64,000 nt of DNA from Mucilaginibacter sp. PPCGB 2223. GTDB taxonomy: Bacteria; Bacteroidota; Bacteroidia; Sphingobacteriales; Sphingobacteriaceae. The notes under the pieces were generated by a model. It ran no database searches. It saw only the letters and a list, made by a program, of their open reading frames with translations, and was not told the origin of the DNA. The DNA is taken from NCBI RefSeq assembly GCF_001705515.1, contig NZ_MDJS01000001.1:1922001-1986000 (forward strand). The letters run 5' to 3'. Shown here piece by piece: positions 34,033 to 42,158 of this stretch (positions are counted from its first letter, which is position 1; every line of letters begins with the position of its first letter). The position numbers were made by a program, and so were the translations under genes.

Positions 34033-34173
34033 AACAGCAGTTTTATAAAGTGGAACATTTCATAAGAAGTGCCCTAATAATAATTATAGAGAAATCGAAG
34101 CTCTTTGTCGTATATAAAATCTATCGATCATTTTACATTTCGTATGATCCGGAGGTCATAACAGGTGAGTAGT

Positions 34174-34797
34174 TTATCGGACAAGCAGGGGCCAGGCTCC
34201 TTTCCAATACTCGACCCGCTTATAAAGCGGTAAGCCCGCAGGGCGATGGCGGCCCTTGACCTCGCCGACCAGGAAACGCTGCAAGTACTCGATCCCCAGC
34301 TCGGTCCCGATGTTCTGTGCAGCCATCTCAAAAGCCGCATTGAAGGTATAGGTATCTGACAACAATGCCGCGTCCTGGTTATAAGCATTCAATTTCCAGG
34401 CCGAAAAGTGCCCCTTATCCATTTTTGAGGTCCCGGTCCGGTCCTGGTTAGCAGCCCTGTAAACCCCATCTTCGTTGGGCATATCCGGCAAATGCCTCCA
34501 GGCTGCCATCTGACCCTTGCGCGCAAAATTCAAAGAGTCTGCCGTTTTAGCCATTTGCCTGGTGTAAACGCCATGCACGACAAGCGCCTGATGCTGTTTC
34601 ACATCGGCGATGGACTGGAAATAGGGCGTATCCCACTCAAAACAGTTGCTGAAACCCGGATGGACAAAAGGTTTGACGGGGTATTTATGATACAGCGTAT
34701 CGAGGTAACCCTGACTCACGTGAATAATCACTTCCTGCGCCTGCGCACAGGCAAAGGACCACAAGAACGCCCCGAAAAGTATATATTTTTTTATCAT
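34174..34797 (-). CDS. Secreted divergent NUC1-like endonuclease, paralogue of 5679-6452
   Basis: 207 residues with a signal peptide (cleavage near AQAQE). It shares with the 5.7 kb protein AAWRHLPDMPNEDGVY, KGHFSAWKLNA, LSDTYTFNAAFE and AQNIGTE, so the Gly-His, Asn and Gln-Asn-x-Gly features of a beta-beta-alpha-metal nuclease are kept but the classical DRGH and NxxPQ are changed. It starts 27 bases from palindrome E, which faces the opposite gene. The same palindrome may act in both directions. Likely an extracytoplasmic nuclease; activity not proven. Confidence 0.6.
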   Translation of the reverse strand: MIKKYILFGAFLWSFACAQAQEVIIHVSQGYLDTLYHKYPVKPFVHPGFSNCFEWDTPYFQSIADVKQHQALVVHGVYTRQMAKTADSLNFARKGQMAAWRHLPDMPNEDGVYRAANQDRTGTSKMDKGHFSAWKLNAYNQDAALLSDTYTFNAAFEMAAQNIGTELGIEYLQRFLVGEVKGRHRPAGLPLYKRVEYWKGAWPLLVR

Positions 34798-34823
34798 CGC
34801 CTAAATATACGGCGATTCAGCAT

Positions 34824-34866
34824 ACGGTTTCCCGTAAAATTAGATCTTCCTTACTGTTTAAATTTG
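34824..34866 (+). promoter_or_regulatory. Palindrome-promoter module E, before the small secreted peptide gene
   Basis: ACGGTTTCCCGT at 34824-34835, a 23-base spacer, then TAAATTTG at 34859-34866. The gene starts at 34893. The 12-base palindrome is identical to that of module B. It lies between divergent genes. Confidence 0.85.
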
Positions 34867-34892
34867 GTTATTAAACCATCAAACGAATCAAC

Positions 34893-35093
34893 ATGAAAAC
34901 TAAATTATTTTTTTGCTGCTTTATGGCGATGCTGTGCATCTCCGCAGCATTCGCGCAAAGAACCCGTTATTCAGGCAGCCGCCATACCAGCAGCCATGGG
35001 GGACATTATTCGGGCAGCCGGGGCAGCTCCCATAAAGGGGGGCATTACCGGAACAGCAGGACCAGTAACCATTACGGGCGGCACAAACGATAA
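34893..35093 (+). CDS. Small secreted Ser/His/Gly-rich peptide
   Basis: 66 residues. A typical signal peptide (LFFCCFMAMLCISAAFA, cleavage near FAQR) releases a peptide of about 44 residues made almost only of Ser, His, Gly, Arg and Tyr, with the repeat-like units YSGSRHTSSHGGH, YSGSRGSSHKGGH and YRNSRTSNHYGRH. Histidine-rich secreted peptides can bind metals. Antimicrobial or matrix roles are also possible. Controlled by module E, hence part of the same regulon as the tubulin/actin operon. Confidence 0.75.
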   Translation: MKTKLFFCCFMAMLCISAAFAQRTRYSGSRHTSSHGGHYSGSRGSSHKGGHYRNSRTSNHYGRHKR

Positions 35094-35130
35094 TGATCAA
35101 TATCCATACTAAATCAAATTCTTTAATACG

Positions 35131-35271
35131 ATGAATCAAATTTCAGCAATCAAACCAGGACCAAAACGTCAAAAGGAAGACGGGAAAGACGACAGAAGGC
35201 AGCGGGTAGACCCGCCAAATAAGCCAAAGCATCCCGACCTGAAACCCCATCAACCCAAGCCCAAAAAATAA
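35131..35271 (+). CDS. 46-residue very basic, Pro/Lys-rich peptide
   Basis: ATG at 35131, 37 bases after the secreted peptide gene. The product is strongly hydrophilic (IKPGPKRQKEDGKDDRRQ in the first half, KPHQPKPKK at the end), without Leu-rich or hydrophobic stretches, so chance reading frames are unlikely but cannot be excluded. No signal peptide. Probably the second gene of the module E transcript. Function unknown. Confidence 0.45.
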   Translation: MNQISAIKPGPKRQKEDGKDDRRQRVDPPNKPKHPDLKPHQPKPKK

Positions 35272-35432
35272 GGATGCTCTCGGGAAAGCTTCCCGTTGCA
35301 TAACTGTGTGCAAGGCAAGTGGTGACATATTGATGCACCCCGATTGGCTGAAAGAAACTCGCGGGTCTTTTCTGGAAGTTCCTGGCATTGGCATCCCTTC
35401 ATCGGAGATCCGGCCGTTGACGGGTGGCCAAG

Positions 35433-36131
35433 TCAGATTCCCTGCAGCTTTTGAGCCAGGTTATCCTTATAGGTGAGCCCGATAGTGAGGTCCTTGCCAT
35501 CTAACCGCACAAAATTTCCCTCGATAAATTGAATATGATCGAGGTTAATGATCGTCGACCGGTGAATGCGTGCAAACTTAGCTGCGGGTAGCAAGGCTTC
35601 CAGCTTATTGAGCGTCATATAAGTAACGAGAGTTTGTGTTGGCGTGAATATTTTCAGGTAATCGCCGAGCGCTTCAACATAGATGATATCTGCATGGCCC
35701 ACCTTGACCAGCCGTTTGTTTACCTTTAAAAACAGGTAGGGGTTTTCATCCTGCCTGGACGAAGATATCTCCTGTCCTTCTTTTTGCGGCACAGCTTTTT
35801 GTACTGATTTCAAGAATCTTTCGAAAGTAATGGGCTTTAGTAAGTAGTCCAGCGCTTCCAGTTCAAAAGCCTCGACGGCATGATCGGCATAAGCCGTAGT
35901 AAATATTACCTTCGGTGGATTTTTAAGTGATTTTAAGAAGCTAAGACCTGTAATACCCGGCATCTGGATATCGAGGAACATCACATCAACCGGCTGCTCG
36001 TGCAATATTTTAAAAGCCTCGATAGCGCTTTGACAGGCTGCAACACAGGTTATATCGGGCAATTGCTCCATATATCCTTGTAACAGTTGCCGGGCAAGCG
36101 GCTCATCATCTATGACGATACAATTGATCAT
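35433..36131 (-). CDS. LytTR response regulator
   Basis: 232 residues: a receiver domain with D8-D9-E10, phospho-acceptor Asp in VMFLDIQMPGITG, Thr in IFTTAYADHA and Lys in YLLKPITFERF, then a LytTR DNA-binding domain (YVEALGDYLKIFT and RIHRSTIINLDHI). It regulates genes in answer to its partner kinase, whose gene overlaps it by 4 bases. The pair is divergent from the S41 peptidase gene, a possible target. Confidence 0.93.
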   Translation of the reverse strand: MINCIVIDDEPLARQLLQGYMEQLPDITCVAACQSAIEAFKILHEQPVDVMFLDIQMPGITGLSFLKSLKNPPKVIFTTAYADHAVEAFELEALDYLLKPITFERFLKSVQKAVPQKEGQEISSSRQDENPYLFLKVNKRLVKVGHADIIYVEALGDYLKIFTPTQTLVTYMTLNKLEALLPAAKFARIHRSTIINLDHIQFIEGNFVRLDGKDLTIGLTYKDNLAQKLQGI

Positions 36132-37219
36132 TTAAGTTTGATGGTTAAAGTTACAGTAAATGTTTCTTCGTCGGTACTGATATCAAACTGGTGCCTGCCA
36201 GGGTAAAGCAGCTCTATCCGCTTTTTCACATTTTTTAAACCGATACCGCCTGTTTCGGGAACAACTACGGTAGATTGTGATTGCAGAACCGGGTTTGTAA
36301 TCTGGAAGATCAATTCGTCATCATCAGCTGCCAGCACCACTTTTACATATTTACCGGGGATATCTTTCGCCAGCGAATGTTTAAAGGCATTCTCTATCAG
36401 CGGTAAAAACAGTAAAGGTTCGATCAGGATGTGCGAGGTGTCGCCCTGAATAGCAAAATCGATAATTTCGGGGTTATCGTGCCGTATCCTTTCCAGCTCG
36501 ATATAGCTTTTCATAAAATCCACTTCTTTTTGCAGCAATACCTGCTCCTGTTGGCTTTCGTATAACACGTAGCGCATAATGGCCGAAAGATCGGCGATCA
36601 TAGGCGATGTTTTTGGCGAGCCCTGCACGCTAAGCGAATACAGGTTATTGAGGGTGTTGAAAAAGAAGTGCGGCTGCACCTGTAGTTTAAGATGCGTTAG
36701 TTCCAGCTTAAGCTTGTCATTTTCGAGTGTATACAACTTGTGCTGATTTTTGAACAGGCGTAAAACCACATATAACGAAGTGTTGGCCAGCAACATTAAA
36801 CAGGTATAGCTTACTGTTTGATTCAGCCAATGTCCGCTGAAAGTTGTCGGGCTTGCCATTTGCAGGTTATGCCGGTATTGAGCCGGGATAAAAGGCATGT
36901 GGATGACCGCGATAGCGGCCAGGCGTTCATTCAGTTCGTAAATAACAATATAGGCCGGGAATAAAATCAGCGAAAGCCAGTATCGCTTTTTATCAAATAT
37001 CACCGGCAATACCCACCGGTAAAACAAGATGATGGAAGGCAGGCTGAATGCTGTTACGATCACCAGGCCGATAGTCCAGCTAAATTTATCGAATATCTGC
37101 AAACCGATAAACAGAGGGATAAGGATACATACCACAAAAAGATACAGCGCCTCGGTTAGCAATGCCTTTTGTTTATAGCTCAATGATGAGAAATGAATAC
37201 CCATACCCCAAAGTACCAT
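36128..37219 (-). CDS. LytS-type sensor histidine kinase
   Basis: 363 residues (an alternative ATG at 37204 removes five). Four hydrophobic segments cover about 20-150. The His_kinase (PF06580) box QVQPHFFFNTLNNLYSL holds the phospho-His, followed by LLFLPLIENAFKHSLAKDI (N box) and GGIGLKNVKKRIELLYPG (G box). Inner-membrane sensor for the LytTR regulator that overlaps it by 4 bases. The signal is unknown. Confidence 0.92.
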   Translation of the reverse strand: MVLWGMGIHFSSLSYKQKALLTEALYLFVVCILIPLFIGLQIFDKFSWTIGLVIVTAFSLPSIILFYRWVLPVIFDKKRYWLSLILFPAYIVIYELNERLAAIAVIHMPFIPAQYRHNLQMASPTTFSGHWLNQTVSYTCLMLLANTSLYVVLRLFKNQHKLYTLENDKLKLELTHLKLQVQPHFFFNTLNNLYSLSVQGSPKTSPMIADLSAIMRYVLYESQQEQVLLQKEVDFMKSYIELERIRHDNPEIIDFAIQGDTSHILIEPLLFLPLIENAFKHSLAKDIPGKYVKVVLAADDDELIFQITNPVLQSQSTVVVPETGGIGLKNVKKRIELLYPGRHQFDISTDEETFTVTLTIKLK

Positions 37220-37359
37220 ATTATTGACTTATCCCGCTTGTATTTTTCGATGAACTGCTGTTTTTCTTCGCCGAAATTTATTTGGCCCGTTTACCGGGCG
37301 TACGGCAACGTTCATCTAATTAAATGTAGATAGCAAACAGGCACTTGCATTTTTGCAGC

Positions 37360-39036
37360 ATGAAAAAGATCGCCGCCCTCTTCAACGCCGTTGTATTGAG
37401 CATCACAATGCTGCAAGCGCAAACTGCACAGCAGGTAAAAAATTTATCGGCCTATGCCAAGGTATGGGGCTTTTTAAAGTACTATCACCCCGAAGCTGCG
37501 AAAGGCAACCCGAACTGGGATAAGGAATTATGTAAGATGATACCCATGGTTAAATCTACAGCTACTGACGAGGCTTTTAATCAACTGCTCAACAGTTGGT
37601 ATAATCATCTGCCCAAAGCAAAACTATCGGCAACCACAACGCAATTGCAAAGTGATACCATCATGCGGGTGTTCGATGAGCAGGATATCAAAAGTTTCGG
37701 CGTAAGCCAGGCTTTGCAGGATGAGTTTATCCGCCTTTATCAATATCACCTGCCCGGGGCGAGCAAATATATAACCGATTGGTCGGGCAAGTATCATTTA
37801 GACTACATCCGGCATACCGAGGATCCTTTTAACAAGCCGGCCTGCCCCGATGAAGAGCACCGCCTGCTGGCATTATTCCGCTACTGGAACATTATCAACT
37901 ATTTTTATCCGCACAAAAAGATCAATGCGCCCGGTTGGGATAAGGTACTTGCCGACTGTATTCCGCAATTTGTTGCGGCAAGCAATGCCGAAGAGTACCA
38001 GCTCGCCTTTTTAAAACTTACCGCTCGTTTAAAAGACAGCCATTCGTTTTTCCAACAGGAAGACTGGAACAAGGCACATACACGTTTAAACATGCCTTTT
38101 GATCTGAGCTTTATCAATGGCAGGTTTTACATTATCAAAAGTCGGTACGATTCGCTGATGAACGCGCTCAATTTTAAAATAGGTGATGAAATTGTGGGCA
38201 TTAACGGTAAACCTGTTGCCGACCGGATTAATGATCTCAAACCATTGACAACCGGAACTAACGAGCTATCCGTTTACCGCAATATCGGCGCAATGCTTTT
38301 TAAGATCGACACCGTCGCTTCAATCCAAATTGGCATTAAACGACAGGGTGAAACTATGGAAAAACACGTTTCGCTGTATACGGGCGCGGCTTTGTACAAA
38401 TACCGCCAGGGCCATCCGTTAAAAGCATGGGAAGACATGGGGAACGGCGTATGGTACGTGCGTATATGCGAAATAACCCAACCCGCTACCCTTACCAAAC
38501 TCTTTGCCGACATACACGAAGCCAAAACCGTGATATGGGACATGCGTGCCTACCCCGATTTTAAAGTAATGCAGCAGGTAAAAAACGGCCTGTTTACAGA
38601 AAGCAAAATACAGGGAACCGATTGTAACGGTATAGTAGACTTCCCCGGGTCGTTCGCTAAACATACAGGCGGCGGTTTTGGTCAGAGCAATAGTTTGAGC
38701 CTGCCTTTGTATACCGGCAGGATGATCGTCCTGGTAAATGAGTTTACGCAGAGTTTGGCCGAAAGTGCGGCTGCAGAGCTTCGTACAAGGCCAAATACCA
38801 TCATTATGGGCAGGCAAACGGCAGGTACTACCGGTAATGTCACTTTTGTGGAGTTTCCGGGCGGTATAACAGCCGGTTACACGGCAGTTGGCGTGCAGGG
38901 CATAAACGGTAACTTTACCGAAGGTTTGGGTGTGAAGATCGATATGCCTGTCGAGCTGGATGTTAATGAATTATCCAAATATCCCGACCTGATGTTGCAA
39001 ATAGCCTACCGCGAAGCCGTAAAAAGTAAGCTTTAA
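37360..39036 (+). CDS. S41 family peptidase, exported
   Basis: 558 residues from the ATG at 37360 (signal peptide with cleavage near LQAQ; an upstream ATG adds five residues). An N-terminal helical domain (VKNLSAYAKVWGFLKYYHPE, typical of Bacteroidota S41 proteins) precedes a PDZ-like part (KIGDEIVGINGKPVADRI) and the S41 core. There NEFTQSLAESAAAEL carries the probable nucleophile and GRQTAGTTGNVT the following loop. It degrades or processes proteins in the periplasm. Divergent from the LytS/LytTR pair across 140 bases. Confidence 0.85.
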   Translation: MKKIAALFNAVVLSITMLQAQTAQQVKNLSAYAKVWGFLKYYHPEAAKGNPNWDKELCKMIPMVKSTATDEAFNQLLNSWYNHLPKAKLSATTTQLQSDTIMRVFDEQDIKSFGVSQALQDEFIRLYQYHLPGASKYITDWSGKYHLDYIRHTEDPFNKPACPDEEHRLLALFRYWNIINYFYPHKKINAPGWDKVLADCIPQFVAASNAEEYQLAFLKLTARLKDSHSFFQQEDWNKAHTRLNMPFDLSFINGRFYIIKSRYDSLMNALNFKIGDEIVGINGKPVADRINDLKPLTTGTNELSVYRNIGAMLFKIDTVASIQIGIKRQGETMEKHVSLYTGAALYKYRQGHPLKAWEDMGNGVWYVRICEITQPATLTKLFADIHEAKTVIWDMRAYPDFKVMQQVKNGLFTESKIQGTDCNGIVDFPGSFAKHTGGGFGQSNSLSLPLYTGRMIVLVNEFTQSLAESAAAELRTRPNTIIMGRQTAGTTGNVTFVEFPGGITAGYTAVGVQGINGNFTEGLGVKIDMPVELDVNELSKYPDLMLQIAYREAVKSKL

Positions 39037-39240
39037 AAAAGATCAGGCGTTGGGTATACGAAAGTAAGGAAACTGTACCAGACCCATTTCAGATTTGATG
39101 ATCGCATCTGGATGGTCATAGGCCCGAGCAAACAACCAAGCAGCGGCCAACTGGAGATATTATCTATTAATTTTTAAGTGGCAAGATGCTTCGCCGCCGC
39201 GCGGAAACAGCCCGGTCAGTAACAAACAGCTATCGCCGAA

Positions 39241-39380
39241 ATGACAGAAGAAAAAAATTTACAACTGGAAAGATTGGTCTTTTTACGGACGCCGTTTTTG
39301 CCATTGTAATAGCCCTTCTGGCGCTTGAGCTTAAGGTTGAACTCGGGCAGAAACAGCTGACTTATCCTGATATGGTTTAA
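39241..39380 (+). pseudogene. TMEM175/DUF1211-like potassium channel gene remnant
   Basis: The ATG at 39241 opens with MTEEKNLQLERLVF in one frame, and FTDAVFAIVIALLALELKV follows in the next frame. Together they read as the start and first TM helix of a TMEM175 (DUF1211) channel, whose signature is FSDAVFAIAIT. A one-base shift near 39280 breaks the frame, and the sequence then stops at 39380 after about 45 codons, where over 190 are expected. A non-functional 5' remnant. Confidence 0.6.
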
Positions 39381-39476
39381 TTAAATTAGTACAGTCCTTC
39401 AGGGATCGAAGCACTGTTTCTTGAAAGCTGAAACGCGTGATGATTTCTTCAGCTGTCTTTTTTGTCACCTATTAGT

Positions 39477-39660
39477 TTATTTCAATATCAACGTATCCTG
39501 AACAACTTGGCTACCAAGCGTAACACTATCTCTGGCAATTATTTTGTATTTCGTTAAAGCCAATTGCCCCAATATGTAGAATTTAACCGATGATGGTAAA
39601 TTGGTTATTGAAACCATTCCTTTTGCATTACTCACCAGAGAATAATTACTTCCTTTGAGA
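39477..39660 (-). other. Possible C-terminal fragment of a lost gene
   Basis: On the minus strand about 60 codons before the stop at 39477 read like a beta-rich C-terminus (SITNLPSSVKFYILGQ, SVTLGSQVVQDTLILK). Upstream the frame is only the shadow of the plus-strand gene. It may be a relic of a surface protein, but the evidence is weak. Confidence 0.25.
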
Positions 39661-39678
39661 GGAAAACCCAAAAACAGT

Positions 39679-39975
39679 ATGATACGGGCAAGATACCATA
39701 CTGACCCCACCTGGTATTGGATTGTTAACACCCATCTCAGTCCCATACCGTATGCCAACGCAAAATTTTACAACCAACTTTATGCAAATTTAGAATCCGC
39801 AAATCCGGCAGGAGTTACGCCGAACACGACTTACAATACCACGATACAAACCGGCCCGCGAGGTGGCAAGTATTATATCAACAAGAATGGTAAGAAAACC
39901 TATGTGAAGCGAAGCACAGCGTCGGGCAGCACAAGGTCGGTCGGTGGCAAAGGGTCGCGTGGCGGAAAGCCTTAA
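39679..39975 (+). CDS. Small protein with basic adaptor-like C-terminus
   Basis: 98 residues from the ATG at 39679 (a TTG at 39655 is possible). The middle holds TTIQTGPRGGKYYINKNG and KKTYVKR, the short motif known as the PBCV-type basic adaptor repeat, often found as a C-terminal tag on secreted or polymorphic toxin-like proteins and nucleases. The tail is rich in Ser, Gly, Lys and Arg. There is no signal peptide, and the gene is surrounded by remnants, so it may itself be the 3' part of a larger lost gene. Confidence 0.5.
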   Translation: MIRARYHTDPTWYWIVNTHLSPIPYANAKFYNQLYANLESANPAGVTPNTTYNTTIQTGPRGGKYYINKNGKKTYVKRSTASGSTRSVGGKGSRGGKP

Positions 39976-40439
39976 TGGAGCTGTAAATAAAAATAAGTCC
40001 ATAACGAAAAAGATTGGTGCGTTCATCGGTTTCATTAAAACCGTGATTTCGGCATTGAGCATGCTCCAGCCGGCGCAGTGAAGGGAGACTTGCCGGTAGT
40101 CATCGAGGGGGCTATTTTCATAGCTGTAATGTGCGAAATTGGACGACATAGACTTCATCATAAATTAATATTTGAACCGCCAGCAGCATTTTATCAATAT
40201 AACCTATTGGCTGTTCTAAAAAAAGACAATTGTTGCTTTGATATTTGAAATAATATTTTTTATCTTAGACATCTTATTCATATTCAGTATATTAAAACTG
40301 CATGAATAATATTAAAATGACAATTTACAGCAAGTTTATTGTCCTCGGTTTTTCTGGATTTATGATTTTCCCCAGCGTGTAATAACGCACTCTACGATAT
40401 ACTTGGTGTTAATTTTTTAACTGGACATTCATTTCTCTT
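39976..40439. other. Gene-poor AT-rich region
   Basis: 464 bases. The minus strand has an open frame of about 60 codons from an ATG at 40161 (start MMKSMSSNFAHYSYENSP) that runs into the antisense of the previous gene. It may be a truncated 5' end of a lost gene. From 40190 to 40439 the DNA is AT-rich and probably holds the promoter of the subtilase operon, but no clean TAnnTTTG element was seen. Confidence 0.35.
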
Positions 40440-42140
40440 ATGAAAAGACTGTTATTGCTTATTATTTTATTGTATAACATCAATGGTCTGGCCCAGACAC
40501 GGACCAGAACGGTGACCACACCAGACGGCGAGGTTACTTTTACGATACATGACGGCAGTTATGTCCTGGGGCTAACCAACGGACAGGCTGTAACGAGCAC
40601 CACTTCCCAAAGCCTGATCAACGCCACTTTCGATACAACATCCATGAAAGTAGCCAAATCCAAGATACCTTCGGTCGGCCGGCTGAGCGTCTTTCAGAAT
40701 GCAACGCGCAGCATGATCACGGAGTCTTTTAACAAAATCAAACAAAACACTTCGTTCGCTTATGTTGGCGCAGTATTGGTGCATCCTGACGGGACCGAAC
40801 AAGGTATTACCAACCGAATTACCTTAAAGCTGAAAGCAAATACGACGCTGAAAGCCTTCAATGAGGTATTAAAAGGGATCAAAACGGATTCCATTAAACA
40901 AAATCCCGATCCGGAGAGAAAAGACCGGTATACCTTATATATCGCCAAAGCCAATCTCAAAGATGCGGTCGACGTCGCCAATGGGTTGAATGCGACCGGA
41001 TTGTTTGATTATGCAGATGTCGTTTGGATTCGTTTTGAAAAGGTACAGGGATTCATCCGCCGTCAGCAACAACAATGGGGGATCAAGAACAACAGTGCTG
41101 TCTCTGGCGCAAGAACGGACGCAGACATGCATGTTGCCGATGCCTGGATGCTGGCTACCGGAAGAAATGTGCGGGTAGCGGTACTGGATGACGGTATAGA
41201 TATCGTTCATCCCGATTTGCGGGGTAATATGGAGAGCGGGCATGATGCGACAAGTTTGAACGGCGATGCCACACCTAATTCCGGCGATAAGCATGGTACG
41301 GCCTGTGCCGGCATCATTGCAGCGATGAATAACGATTTTGGCACGATCGGAGTTGCCTACAATGCCCGGATCGTTCCGGTCAAGATCGGATACGGCGATG
41401 CCGCCAATGATATTTTAACCATGATTGATGATTCTGTTGCGCATGGCATCCGATGGGCTGTAAAATATGGGAAGGCAGACATCCTCAGTTGTTCCTGGAG
41501 CGGGGGTTCATCGACAGGATCTATCCGAGATGAACTAAACGAAGCTATGAAGCCAACCCCAATTCACCGCGGCGTGATCGTTGTTTTTTCGGCAGGCAAT
41601 ACCGGGTCACCTTTTTTATCCTTTCCCGCTACATTGCCCGGTGTCATCGCCGTGGGCGCATCGACCATGTGTGATACGCGAAAGACAGGGTACATGAACG
41701 GCGCAACTTCCTGCGATGGAGAAGATTTATGGGGCAGTAATTATGGCAATGAACTGAGCTTGCTTGCTCCAGGTGTCATGATCTTGACAACCGCGCTCTC
41801 CACGGGGGAAGACGGAACGGAAGGAGCCTATAATGCCGCTTTCAGTGGAACTTCTGCCGCCTGTCCTCAAGTTGCAGGTGTGGTCGCCTTAATGCTAGAG
41901 GCGCGCCCAACGCTGACTGCGCAGCAAGCGATCGCCATACTTGATACTACGGCGGATGAGATTGGGGGCTATCCCTACGCGATAAATAGGCAACACCTTG
42001 CAAAACGATGGTGCGCAGATGCAGGTTACGGACGTGTTAACGCCCTGAAAGCAGTGTTGGCCGCCAAAAATTTTGTAGCGCCCGCACCTCGTACCTTACT
42101 CCAGCGCTCTTCCGGGAGGACAGCTTCCCTTCGCCATTAA
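40440..42140 (+). CDS. Secreted S8 subtilisin-like serine protease
   Basis: 566 residues with a signal peptide (LLLLIILLYNINGLAQ). After a pro-region of about 200 residues the catalytic triad is intact: Asp250 in VAVLDDGIDI, His285 in DKHGTACAGI and Ser472 in FSGTSAACPQVAG. It cleaves proteins outside the cytoplasm or at the surface. It opens a four-gene run with the 788-residue exported protein, a lipoprotein and a NUC1 nuclease. No T9SS C-terminal domain is obvious. Confidence 0.9.
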   Translation: MKRLLLLIILLYNINGLAQTRTRTVTTPDGEVTFTIHDGSYVLGLTNGQAVTSTTSQSLINATFDTTSMKVAKSKIPSVGRLSVFQNATRSMITESFNKIKQNTSFAYVGAVLVHPDGTEQGITNRITLKLKANTTLKAFNEVLKGIKTDSIKQNPDPERKDRYTLYIAKANLKDAVDVANGLNATGLFDYADVVWIRFEKVQGFIRRQQQQWGIKNNSAVSGARTDADMHVADAWMLATGRNVRVAVLDDGIDIVHPDLRGNMESGHDATSLNGDATPNSGDKHGTACAGIIAAMNNDFGTIGVAYNARIVPVKIGYGDAANDILTMIDDSVAHGIRWAVKYGKADILSCSWSGGSSTGSIRDELNEAMKPTPIHRGVIVVFSAGNTGSPFLSFPATLPGVIAVGASTMCDTRKTGYMNGATSCDGEDLWGSNYGNELSLLAPGVMILTTALSTGEDGTEGAYNAAFSGTSAACPQVAGVVALMLEARPTLTAQQAIAILDTTADEIGGYPYAINRQHLAKRWCADAGYGRVNALKAVLAAKNFVAPAPRTLLQRSSGRTASLRH

Positions 42141-42158
42141 ATTTTCAATCACCATCAC

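Noticed and set aside
35143..35394. Minus-strand frames opposite the small basic peptide gene
   Set aside because: Two overlapping frames with no start context or domain. The plus-strand frame has the more protein-like, strongly biased composition.
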